Positions 16,700 to 24,313 of a DNA stretch of 64,000 nucleotides are shown one piece after another; the stretch's first letter is position 1; each line of letters begins with the position of its first letter. This DNA is from Sebaldella termitidis ATCC 33386 (GTDB lineage: Bacteria; Fusobacteriota; Fusobacteriia; Fusobacteriales; Leptotrichiaceae). Both the position numbers and the translations under genes were made by a program. The notes under the pieces were generated by a model. That model was not told the DNA's origin and did not search any database. It worked only from the letters and a program-made list of their open reading frames with translations. The stretch spans positions 1,178,001 through 1,242,000 of the forward strand of contig NC_013517.1 of NCBI RefSeq assembly GCF_000024405.1, read 5' to 3'.

Positions 16700-16731
16700 T
16701 TCACATATAGTTCACATTGCAGTGTTATAGT
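16700..16731 (+). promoter_or_regulatory. TTCACA direct-repeat promoter ahead of the outer-membrane protein gene
   Basis: TTCACA, 5 nt, TTCACA, 9 nt, TATAGT. It has the same spacing as sites at 26683, 55891, 56897, 57434 and (minus) 61263. It is 38 kb from the nearest other coding-gene member. The leader to the ATG is about 85 nt. Confidence 0.65.
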
Positions 16732-16824
16732 ATTCATGTGACTGAAAGCTATGGAGTATTTCAAAAGCGCAATTGAAAGGCGGGGGCCTGAGAGAATAAA
16801 AAAATTAAAAACGGGAGGAAAAAT

Positions 16825-17457
16825 ATGAGAAAATTTTTACTAGTAGCCGGACTATTAGCAAGCATGGCAGTATACGCAGAAGGAAATAAAGTGGAGGTAA
16901 GAGCAGGTTTTGATTTTGGTTCTACATTCCAGCATAATTATTATGATGTAAGCGAAGATGCTAAATTTTCATATGAGCTTGGTGCTGAATACAGAAGAGA
17001 ATTACCTTATAATTTTGAATTAGGTGTAGGTTTGGCATATCAGGATCACGGAAAATTAAAATCAAAATCAAATTATAGAGGATCATACAGCTATACAACT
17101 GAGGGTGATTTATATGATTCAATACCTTTATACGTTACTGGAAGATACAATTTCAAAAATTCATCAGAAATAACACCATATGTTAAAGTAAATTTAGGAT
17201 ATTCAATTAACATGAATGACGGAACAATGAAATTAAAGTATAATGACGGTTCTGAAACTAATTTAGATGTAGATGCTAAAAATGGTTTCTATTACGGGGT
17301 AGGTGCCGGAGTGACATATAAAGGATTTGTAGCAGATTTATCATATCAGGCAAATTATTCAGATGTTGATTTTAAACAAAACGGTAGAACAGTTGAATCT
17401 TCAAGTGCTGATTTTAACAGAGTGACATTAGGATTAGGTTATACATTCGGTTTTTAA
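16825..17457 (+). CDS. Small outer-membrane beta-barrel protein
   Basis: 210 residues. A signal peptide (about 1-19, cleavage after VYA) is followed by alternating amphipathic strands: YELGAEYRREL, FELGVGLAYQDHG, SIPLYVTGRYNF, YVKVNLGYSINM, FYYGVGAGVTYKG, FVADLSYQANYS and a final RVTLGLGYTFGF. The C-terminal Phe is the BAM recognition signal. Size fits an eight-strand OmpX/OmpW/opacity-type barrel. It has its own ribosome site (GGGAGGA) and terminator. Its promoter belongs to the TTCACA-repeat group, so it is a candidate member of the 60-kb regulator's regulon. Confidence 0.8.
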   Translation: MRKFLLVAGLLASMAVYAEGNKVEVRAGFDFGSTFQHNYYDVSEDAKFSYELGAEYRRELPYNFELGVGLAYQDHGKLKSKSNYRGSYSYTTEGDLYDSIPLYVTGRYNFKNSSEITPYVKVNLGYSINMNDGTMKLKYNDGSETNLDVDAKNGFYYGVGAGVTYKGFVADLSYQANYSDVDFKQNGRTVESSSADFNRVTLGLGYTFGF

Positions 17458-17468
17458 TAATAAATAGT

Positions 17469-17500
17469 AAGAATCTGTTTTTAACAAACAGGTTCTTTTT
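17469..17500 (+). terminator. Rho-independent terminator of the outer-membrane protein gene
   Basis: The stem AAGAATCTGTTT/AAACAGGTTCTT (one G-U) is followed by a T run. Confidence 0.8.
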
Positions 17501-17560
17501 TATAAACAGAGAAAAAGTATTACAAAAAAATATAATTATTAACAAAATAAAGCCATAAAA

Positions 17561-17603
17561 AAATCAAGAGCTGTACTAAAATTTATTTTTTAGCACAGCT
17601 CCT
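17561..17603 (-). terminator. Rho-independent terminator of coaX
   Basis: On the minus strand, an 11-bp stem GAGCTGTGCTA/TAGTACAGCTC is followed by GATTTTTTT. Confidence 0.75.
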
Positions 17604-17610
17604 TTTATAA

Positions 17611-18357
17611 TTAAAGATTGCTTTCATAAAGCTCAAATAATCCGGAAATAAGGAGTTCCGGTATAAAAATAACCTTAGTCCGGCATACAGGCAGAATATT
17701 CCCGGCATTTCCGCCGGTAACAATAACAGCAGTTTTTTCTGAGAGAGAATCTTCTATTCTCTGAACCATTCCGTCAAGCATTGCAGCATTGCCAAAAACA
17801 GCACCGGAAGTAATACAGTCTTTTGTATTCAGTCCCATAAGAGGGCTGGCAGCAGAAAGATCTATATCCGGCAGCTGGGCTGTATCTTTATATAAAGCAT
17901 TTAGTCCCATACTTATTCCGGGAAGAATAGAGCCGCCCAGAAATTTATTTCCGCTGTCAATAACATTAATTGTAGTGGCAGTCCCAAAATCAAAAATAAC
18001 AGCTGGTTCTTTGTATCTGCCGGCAGCAGCTTCACATACCGCAATACGATCACTTCCAAGCAGTTTTGTATCATAAAGAGATAAATCAAGCTTCATCTTC
18101 AAATCAGAATTTACAATAACCGGAGATAGTGAAAATATTATTTTGACAGCTTCTGTGAGATAAGGAGTCAATCCGGGGTTAACTGACGAAATAATAATTC
18201 CTTTGACTTTTTTAATATCGGTACTGTCTGTGATAATCTTTATAAAGTCTTCTTTAGATCCTATAAGCTTTGCCGGATATCTTCCAACGCTTATTTGGTT
18301 GTCTTCTTTTGTTCCAAGTACAAAATTTGTATTTCCTATACTCATTGCAATAATCAT
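17611..18357 (-). CDS. coaX: Type III pantothenate kinase
   Basis: 248 residues, typical CoaX. Motifs are seen in order: MIIAMSIGNTNFVLG (phosphate loop; the usual 'DvGNT' Asp is Ser here), GSDRIAVCEAA (the G-x-D-R-I/A motif), VIFDFGTATTINVID (second acidic/phosphate loop) and GGSILPGISMGLNAL. It phosphorylates pantothenate, the first step of CoA synthesis. The replacement of the first-loop Asp by Ser (residue 6) is unusual, because that Asp is normally catalytic. The gene lies 70 bases after the Fpg-like gene on the same strand, so they may be one operon. Confidence 0.85.
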   Translation of the reverse strand: MIIAMSIGNTNFVLGTKEDNQISVGRYPAKLIGSKEDFIKIITDSTDIKKVKGIIISSVNPGLTPYLTEAVKIIFSLSPVIVNSDLKMKLDLSLYDTKLLGSDRIAVCEAAAGRYKEPAVIFDFGTATTINVIDSGNKFLGGSILPGISMGLNALYKDTAQLPDIDLSAASPLMGLNTKDCITSGAVFGNAAMLDGMVQRIEDSLSEKTAVIVTGGNAGNILPVCRTKVIFIPELLISGLFELYESNL

Positions 18358-18427
18358 AAAAGTCCTCCGTAAAATATGCAGGTCACTACGTTTATACTGC
18401 CTGATGTTTTAAATATTTATAAATTTA

Positions 18428-19261
18428 TTATCCTTTTAAGGGCTGGCAAACAGGACAAAAATAAATATTTCCGCCGAGATAAGCCTGTTTTGTTATAGCA
18501 GTACCGCAAACGGGACAAGGCTCTTTGTAAGTTTTGGCTGATAAAACTGTTTTATAATTTCCGTAGTTTCCGAATAGATCTTTTTCAGTATCTCGACCGC
18601 CGTTTTCAGCCATTTTCAGCAAAATTTCTTTAATATTCTGAAACAGTCTGTCTATATCAGAACTGTCAAGAAATTTTATTTTTGTTTTGGGATTAATTCC
18701 TGAAATAAATAAAATATCCTGAAGAATACCGTTTCCAAATCCGGGAATGCGCTGTTCCGTGGCAAGCAGAGCTTTTACCGACAATGTCGGCTTCGTATCA
18801 GATATTATTTTCTCAAAATAACTGATATCAAAATCTTTTGATAGAGGAGAAGGTTTTGTTTTAGCTACATGATAATAAAAATTATCGTTTTCTCCATGGG
18901 TAAATGCATGAAGTACTCCATACATCTGAACAGTACATACAATACATGAATTATCATCGAATTCCATAAGAAGCTGATGCTTTTCCGGAATTTTTTCTCC
19001 GGCAGGCAGATATCTTGCATTTACTCCGTCACCAAACAATATTCTTATATTTTCAGCAGTAATTTCAACTTGTCCGCCGATAGGTTCGATCTTTTCAATT
19101 TTTTTTCCTGAAAGCAGAGCATTGTAATTATCAGGATCATCATTAAAATAAAATGCAAATTTATGCGGAGACTGTGCAGCTTTAACATTTTTTATAACTT
19201 TATTTTTTACAGTCTGGTTTAATTGTTTTGCAAGATTAAAACTTTCTGGTATTTCCAGCAT
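18428..19261 (-). CDS. Fpg/Nei-family protein lacking the catalytic N-terminal proline
   Basis: 277 residues with the full Fpg/Nei layout: an N-terminal beta-sandwich, an H2TH region (KALLATEQRIPGFGNGILQDILFISGINPKTK) and a C-terminal zinc finger (CPVC, 16 residues, CPVC). The N-terminus reads M-L-E-I-P-E-S instead of M-P-E-L-P-E. The Glu at position 3 is kept, but the Pro whose amine forms the Schiff base is Leu. The zinc-finger Arg region also differs (TKQAYLGGNIYFC). It is therefore either a DNA-binding glycosylase using another nucleophile or a non-catalytic relative. I have seen similar N-termini annotated as endonuclease VIII in anaerobes. A hairpin lies in its leader. Confidence 0.75.
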   Translation of the reverse strand: MLEIPESFNLAKQLNQTVKNKVIKNVKAAQSPHKFAFYFNDDPDNYNALLSGKKIEKIEPIGGQVEITAENIRILFGDGVNARYLPAGEKIPEKHQLLMEFDDNSCIVCTVQMYGVLHAFTHGENDNFYYHVAKTKPSPLSKDFDISYFEKIISDTKPTLSVKALLATEQRIPGFGNGILQDILFISGINPKTKIKFLDSSDIDRLFQNIKEILLKMAENGGRDTEKDLFGNYGNYKTVLSAKTYKEPCPVCGTAITKQAYLGGNIYFCPVCQPLKG

Positions 19262-19297
19262 ATAATCACCTCATAACAAAAAATATAAACAGTTCAC

Positions 19298-19328
19298 AAT
19301 GCTGTTGTAAATTATAAAATACAGCATT
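19298..19328 (-). promoter_or_regulatory. Inverted repeat in the leader of the Fpg-like gene
   Basis: AATGCTGT (19298-19305) and ACAGCATT (19321-19328) form an 8-bp dyad with a 15-nt loop, 37 bases before the start codon. It could be an operator or a leader hairpin; it has no T tail. Confidence 0.35.
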
Positions 19329-19399
19329 ATACGTATATCAGCTAAAAAATAAGAAAATTAATTTTTTAGAGCAAGTGATCTATTTTTGAAAATTTTAAA

Positions 19400-19429
19400 A
19401 TAAAAAGCCTTTCAAAAAGTGAAAGACTT
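19400..19429 (-). terminator. Terminator of the sulfurtransferase gene
   Basis: On the minus strand, AAGTCTTTC/GAAAGGCTT (one G-U) with a seven-base loop is followed by TTTTATTTT. Confidence 0.6.
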
Positions 19430-19446
19430 AATATTGTCTGCATTAA

Positions 19447-20262
19447 CTATTTCTCCACTTCGTTTTCCGGATAACTTACCCAGTCGCTATAACTTCCTGA
19501 ATATAAAACAGGTTTTAGTCCGATCTCTTCAAGAAGAAGAAAATTCACACAGCCTGTTACACCGGAACCGCAGTAAACCACTATATTTTTATTAGTCAGA
19601 CTTTTGAATCTGCTGTTTAATTCTTCTCTGTTCATGACAACACCATCTACAATAGCTTCTCCGTAAGGAAAATTAACTGCACCCGGAATATGACCAGGTA
19701 TTCTGTCTACAGGTTCTGTCAGTCCCTGATATCTTTCGGCGGCACGTGAATCCACGAGAACAGTATCAGGATCATTTAATTTTGCTTTTACATAATTAAC
19801 ATCGCATAGAATATTAGTCTGTGTATCAGCAGAAAGCTTTCCTGAAACCTCAGCCTTATATTCCTTATTTGAAGTTTTGTACCCCTTTTTCTTCCATACC
19901 GGCAGACCGCCGTCAAGAACGTAAACATTTTCTTTACCTATATATTTAAAAAGCCACCACAGTCTTCCGGCACCGGCAAGGTCTCCGTCATCATAGATAA
20001 CCACTTCTGTAGAATCACTGATACCGTGCTTTTCCATAGCAGAAATAAATTTTTCCACATTCGGGAGCGGATGTCTGCCGCCGTGTTCACCTATTTTGCT
20101 GCTTAATTCATTTTCGAAGTCAATAAAAACAGCGTTTTCGATATGCTCGGTATTATAGGCATTTCTTCCGTATTCCTTATCCCCAAGGCTGAAACGACAG
20201 TCCAGTATAGTATATTTATCCATATTTTCATTTAAAAAATCAGAACTTATAAGTTTGCTCAT
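19447..20262 (-). CDS. Thiosulfate/3-mercaptopyruvate sulfurtransferase (tandem rhodanese)
   Basis: 271 residues with two rhodanese domains. The first has the inactive variant of the loop. The second has the active cysteine in VVYCGSGVTGCVNFL; the CGSGVT loop is typical of mercaptopyruvate/thiosulfate sulfurtransferases. The linker PDTVLVDSRAAERYQGLTEPVDRIPGHIPGA is characteristic. It moves sulfane sulfur to thiols or cyanide in the cytoplasm. The ATG at 20262 follows AAGGAGG and is preferred over an open extension of nine codons upstream without a ribosome site. Confidence 0.88.
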   Translation of the reverse strand: MSKLISSDFLNENMDKYTILDCRFSLGDKEYGRNAYNTEHIENAVFIDFENELSSKIGEHGGRHPLPNVEKFISAMEKHGISDSTEVVIYDDGDLAGAGRLWWLFKYIGKENVYVLDGGLPVWKKKGYKTSNKEYKAEVSGKLSADTQTNILCDVNYVKAKLNDPDTVLVDSRAAERYQGLTEPVDRIPGHIPGAVNFPYGEAIVDGVVMNREELNSRFKSLTNKNIVVYCGSGVTGCVNFLLLEEIGLKPVLYSGSYSDWVSYPENEVEK

Positions 20263-20450
20263 ATTTACCTCCTTGTATGATATATACAAATATTTTATAT
20301 CCTAAGTATATTATATTTAATGGCAATATGCAAGGCTAGTATAGCAACTGGTTCAATACTGCCGAAAAATGCTGCGGCACCTGCTGTTATTCAGTCAAAG
20401 CCGGATAAAGTGTCACGGCTGTATATGAAATTCCAAAAAGATAAATATAT

Positions 20451-20479
20451 TTGGAAAAAAATTTTAAAAATAGTATAAT
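20451..20479 (+). promoter_or_regulatory. Promoter of the SDR-hydrolase operon
   Basis: TTGGAA, 17 nt, TATAAT, 29 bases before the SDR start codon. Confidence 0.55.
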
Positions 20480-20507
20480 TAAGTTAACAGCTGAAACGGG
20501 GTGAAAT

Positions 20508-21278
20508 ATGGAAACAGTTCTGATAACAGGTGCAAGCAGCGGAATAGGCCGGGAATTTTCGAAATTATTTGCAGAAAAAGGATACAGGCTGGTGATAACA
20601 GCCAGAAGAGAAAAAAACCTTGCAGAATTAAAAAAAATGTACCCTGAAAATAATGTAGAAGTGATTCCCTGTGATCTGGGAAGTGAAGCAGGTGCAGAGT
20701 ATCTTTATAATGAAGTAAAAAAACGCAGCATAAAAGTAGATATTCTTATAAATAATGCGGGCTTTGGATTATTTGGCGAATTTTATGAAACTGATATTGA
20801 AAAAGAAAAGAAAATGATAGATCTTAATGTAAAAGCACTTGTTGAATTAAGCAAATATTTTTTACAGGAAATGCTGGAAAGAAATTCCGGCAGAATATTA
20901 AATGTAGCCTCAATAGCGGCTTTTCAGCCCGGGCCTTATATGAGTGTTTATTATGCCAGTAAAGCATTTGTACTGTCTTTTTCTGAAGCATTGAGAAATG
21001 AAGTAAGAAATACCGGAGTGTGTATTTCTGTTTTATGTCCCGGACCTGTGGAAACAGAATTTGAGAAAAGTTCAGAGCTTACTAAATCAAAGCTATTCAG
21101 TAAATTAAAACCGATTACTGCTGAAAAAGTGGCATATGCAGGATATAGAGGGCTTATGAAAAACAGGGCGGTAATAATACCGGGATTCTTTAACAGAGCA
21201 GCAATAACAGCAGGAACATTCGTACCTACAGGGATAAAAGTAAATATAGCAAGAAAAATACAGGAAAAGAAAAAATAA
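20508..21278 (+). CDS. Short-chain dehydrogenase/reductase (DltE/YqjQ-like)
   Basis: 256 residues. Classical SDR features are present in order: cofactor loop TGASSGIG (about 7-14), ARREKNL (the Arg suggests NADPH), NNAGFGLFG, catalytic Ser in NVASIAAFQPG, and YYASKAFV with Tyr and Lys at about 149 and 153. PGPVETEF follows the active site. The substrate is unknown; this subfamily is often next to lipid enzymes. It is followed 13 bases later by an alpha/beta hydrolase gene, so a shared lipid or acyl substrate is plausible. Confidence 0.85.
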   Translation: METVLITGASSGIGREFSKLFAEKGYRLVITARREKNLAELKKMYPENNVEVIPCDLGSEAGAEYLYNEVKKRSIKVDILINNAGFGLFGEFYETDIEKEKKMIDLNVKALVELSKYFLQEMLERNSGRILNVASIAAFQPGPYMSVYYASKAFVLSFSEALRNEVRNTGVCISVLCPGPVETEFEKSSELTKSKLFSKLKPITAEKVAYAGYRGLMKNRAVIIPGFFNRAAITAGTFVPTGIKVNIARKIQEKKK

Positions 21279-21291
21279 AACAGGAGGTATT

Positions 21292-22188
21292 ATGCTAAAA
21301 TCTTATTTTAAGTCTTTTGACGACAAAGAAATTTCGTATTTATTTTTTGAACCTAAAAGAACAGAGGTAAAAAAGAGTGTATTGATAATACACGGCATGA
21401 TGGAAACGAAAGAAAGATACAGTGAATTTTCAGAATTTCTTGCAAATAACGGGTATAATGTTTTTATATTTGATCTGAGAGGGCATGGTGACTTTTCCGC
21501 TGAAGGGAAGCCTGTATATTTTGAAAAGGGTGAAAATGCATATACGATTTTAAAAGATATGGAATTTTTTATAAAAAATATTATAAAAGAAGAGCCTTTA
21601 ATATTAGGGCACAGCTTTGGTTCAGTACTTACACTGAAATATGCCGAAGAGCATTCCGAAACAGATAAATTTATTCTTTCAGGCCATCCGCATATAAATG
21701 GTATCTCTTTATTTTTCGGAAAGATGTGGACAGCTTTTGAAGGAATATTCATAAAAAGAAAAAAATCTCTTTTGAACAAGACCTTTAAGTCATATAACAA
21801 GCATTTTAGACCCAATAAGACTGAATATGACTGGCTTACCAGAGATGAGGCAGAAACTGCAAGATATGCCTTAGATCCAAAATGCGGCTTTTATGCGACG
21901 CCGGGATTTTTTCACAGTTTTTTGAAGATAACGGGAGATTCTGCGAAAAATATAAAAAAAGTAAACAGTAATGCAAAGCTTCTTATATTATACGGTACAG
22001 AAGATATGGCAGCCGGTAAGGGGAAAAGTGCGGATAAACTTAAAAATAAACTGAAATCAATAGACAGAAAGATAAATATAATAGAAAACAAAAACGGAAG
22101 ACACGAATCTCTTAATGAGATAAATAAATATGAGATATATGATTCAATATTGGAATGGCTGAATAAACTGTATGAAAAAAAAGTATAG
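21292..22188 (+). CDS. Alpha/beta hydrolase, monoacylglycerol lipase/lysophospholipase type
   Basis: 298 residues. The oxyanion region is LIIHGMMETKERYSEF, then DLRGHGDFS, the nucleophile elbow GHSFGS (Ser at about residue 107), the acid Asp in LLILYGTEDMAAG, and the His in NGRHESLNEIN. This is the 'serine aminopeptidase S33/Hydrolase_4' arrangement used by PldB-like lysophospholipases. There is no signal peptide, so it acts on the cytoplasmic side. It is second in the operon with the SDR and has an AGGAGG site. Confidence 0.85.
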   Translation: MLKSYFKSFDDKEISYLFFEPKRTEVKKSVLIIHGMMETKERYSEFSEFLANNGYNVFIFDLRGHGDFSAEGKPVYFEKGENAYTILKDMEFFIKNIIKEEPLILGHSFGSVLTLKYAEEHSETDKFILSGHPHINGISLFFGKMWTAFEGIFIKRKKSLLNKTFKSYNKHFRPNKTEYDWLTRDEAETARYALDPKCGFYATPGFFHSFLKITGDSAKNIKKVNSNAKLLILYGTEDMAAGKGKSADKLKNKLKSIDRKINIIENKNGRHESLNEINKYEIYDSILEWLNKLYEKKV

Positions 22189-22368
22189 AGCATATCATAA
22201 ACCAAGAGAATGTTTCAGCAGGACAGCTATATAATATTTGTATATCTGCCGGAGTCTGCTAAGATAGTAGTATATACAAAATTAATAGCAGCAATACGAT
22301 TATAATATTTTGCTTTCAATTATTTTTGTGATAAAATAATTTTAGAATAAAACAAACGAGGTGGAATT

Positions 22369-23799
22369 ATGGCAGAAATAAAAGAATATAAAAATTTGAT
22401 AAACGGAGAATGGAAGGAATCAAAAGAACAGATCACAATTTATTCTCCCATTGATAATAAAGAAATAGGGAAAGTACAGGCTATGACACATAAAGAAATA
22501 GATGATGCCATGGCTGCAGCTAAAGCAGCAATGAAAGCCTGGAGAGAGGTTCCTATAGTAGAAAGGGCAAAGGTCCTTTATAAAGCCGCAGAATTACTGG
22601 AAAAAAGAAAAGATGAGATAGGCGAGATTCTGGCTGAGGAAGTAGCAAAAAACCTGAAATCAGCTGTTTCTGAGGTCGTGAGAACAGCTGATCTGATAAG
22701 ATATACAGCGGAAGAAGGAATAAGGGTGCACGGTGAGGTCATGAAAGGGGATACTTTTGAAGCAGCCAGTAAAAATAAACTGGCTATAATAAGAAGAGAG
22801 CCAATGGGTGTAGTACTGGCAATAGCACCTTTTAATTATCCTATAAATCTTTCTGCTTCAAAGATAGCACCAGCTCTTATAGGCGGGAATGTAGTAATAT
22901 TCAAGCCGCCTACTCAGGGAGCAATAAGCGGTCTGCTGCTCACACAGGTCTTTGAGGAAGCAGGACTTCCAAAGGGAGTGCTTAACAGTGTAACTGGGAA
23001 AGGAAGTGTAATAGGTGATTATCTTATAGCACATCCGGATGTTAACTTTATTAATTTTACAGGAAGTACGGAAGTCGGCGAGAAAATAGGGGAAGTATCA
23101 GGAATGAAGCCTATTCTCCTTGAACTTGGCGGAAAGGATGCTGCTATTGTCCTTGAAGATGCTGATCTGGAAAAAGCTGCTTCTGAAATAGTAGCTGGTG
23201 CATTCAGTTATTCAGGTCAGAGATGTACTGCGATAAAGAGAGTACTGGTCGAAGAAAAAGTTGCCGATAAACTGGCAGAAATATTAGAGAAAAAAGTAAA
23301 CAGTCTGTCAGTGGGGGATCCGTTCGATAATGCAGAAATAACACCGCTGATAAGCAACAAAGCTGCTGATTTTGTGGAAGAGCTGATTGATGATGCTGTA
23401 AATAAAGGTGCCAAAGTTATCAACCATCCTAAAAGAGAAGGCAATCTTATATGGCCGGGAGTATTTGACAATGTTACCCTTGATATGAGAATAGCATGGG
23501 AAGAGCCTTTCGGGCCTGTGCTTCCGATAATACGGGTAAAAGATGAAAATGAAGCAATAGAAATTAATAATAAATCGGAATATGGACTTCAGGCTGCTAT
23601 TTTCACCAAGGATACTACAAGAGCTTTGGAAATAGCCGATAAGCTTGAAGTGGGAACTGTACATATGAATAATAAGACACAAAGAGGTCCTGATAATTTT
23701 CCGTTTCTTGGAATAAAGAAATCCGGTGTAGGAGTTCAAGGGATAAGATATAGTATAGAAAGCATGACAAAATTAAAATCTGTTGTTATAAATATTTAG
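22369..23799 (+). CDS. gapN: NADP-dependent non-phosphorylating glyceraldehyde-3-phosphate dehydrogenase
   Basis: 476 residues, the normal size. Aldehyde dehydrogenase motifs are complete: APFNYPINLSASKIAPALIGGN, catalytic Glu in LELGGKDAAIV, catalytic Cys in SGQRCTAIKR, and the C-terminal EEPFGPVLPI. The N-terminus (KNLINGEWKESKEQITIYSPIDNKEIG) and GQRCTAIKRVLV are close to streptococcal GapN as I recall. It oxidises glyceraldehyde-3-phosphate to 3-phosphoglycerate, giving NADPH but no ATP. It is monocistronic, with a terminator. Confidence 0.88.
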   Translation: MAEIKEYKNLINGEWKESKEQITIYSPIDNKEIGKVQAMTHKEIDDAMAAAKAAMKAWREVPIVERAKVLYKAAELLEKRKDEIGEILAEEVAKNLKSAVSEVVRTADLIRYTAEEGIRVHGEVMKGDTFEAASKNKLAIIRREPMGVVLAIAPFNYPINLSASKIAPALIGGNVVIFKPPTQGAISGLLLTQVFEEAGLPKGVLNSVTGKGSVIGDYLIAHPDVNFINFTGSTEVGEKIGEVSGMKPILLELGGKDAAIVLEDADLEKAASEIVAGAFSYSGQRCTAIKRVLVEEKVADKLAEILEKKVNSLSVGDPFDNAEITPLISNKAADFVEELIDDAVNKGAKVINHPKREGNLIWPGVFDNVTLDMRIAWEEPFGPVLPIIRVKDENEAIEINNKSEYGLQAAIFTKDTTRALEIADKLEVGTVHMNNKTQRGPDNFPFLGIKKSGVGVQGIRYSIESMTKLKSVVINI

Positions 23800-23826
23800 G
23801 ATTACAGATATCAATATAAAATTAGG

Positions 23827-23868
23827 AAATAACTGCCAAAACACCTCGTGTAAAGGCAGTTATTTTCT
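23827..23868 (+). terminator. Rho-independent terminator of gapN
   Basis: The 11-bp stem AAATAACTGCC/GGCAGTTATTT is followed by TCTTT. Confidence 0.75.
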
Positions 23869-23895
23869 TTGCTGTAAATTTTATTAAAAAAACTA

Positions 23896-23924
23896 TTGAC
23901 ATCGGAGCCGAAAAGGAATATGAT
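23896..23924 (+). promoter_or_regulatory. Strong sigma-70 promoter for a short gene
   Basis: TTGACA, 17 nt, TATGAT. The spacer is relatively GC-rich. It lies 40 bases before the GTG of the 36-residue frame at 23964. Confidence 0.65.
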
Positions 23925-23963
23925 TGGGATATAGCAAGAGAATGTAACAGGGAGTGAAGTGTA

Positions 23964-24074
23964 GTGAATTTTAACAAAGACAAGTTTAAGTATACCGCAA
24001 ATGTCTTAATGGGAAAAGTTTTGATTGTTTTAATGTTAGTATATTTGTTCTCAAAATTAATTTTTACATCTTAA
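23964..24074 (+). CDS. 36-residue single-helix membrane peptide
   Basis: GTG start with GGAG 9 nt upstream. The first 12 residues are charged and polar (NFNKDKFKYTAN); then one hydrophobic helix (VLMGKVLIVLMLVYLFSKLIF) runs to the C-terminus. It has a near-consensus promoter before it and a hairpin with T tail at 24174 after it, so this 280-base unit looks like a real short gene. No family is recognised. Confidence 0.45.
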   Translation: MNFNKDKFKYTANVLMGKVLIVLMLVYLFSKLIFTS

Positions 24075-24173
24075 ATATTTTGATTATGTATGAGACATTA
24101 AAAAAATGAAAATTTTAATAATAGACTTCTGCATAGAATCAGCGGTAAAATAAGATTTTAATATAAAAAATAA

Positions 24174-24205
24174 AAACAGATTTCTTTTAGAGGTCTGTTT
24201 TTTGT
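24174..24205 (+). terminator. Terminator of the small peptide gene
   Basis: AAAACAGA pairs with TCTGTTTT and is followed by TTG. Confidence 0.55.
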
Positions 24206-24313
24206 TATATTTGTGTACAAATGAGAAAAGATGAATTTTTTAAAAATAGAAAAATTAAATAAAATATAGTATAATGAGATAATAAATTACAAACGGAGGA
24301 GTATAACTGTAAA

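Noticed and set aside
20290-20450. Possible gene or element in the sulfurtransferase-SDR gap
   Set aside because: Mixed-composition DNA with no frame, hairpin or repeat that stands out.
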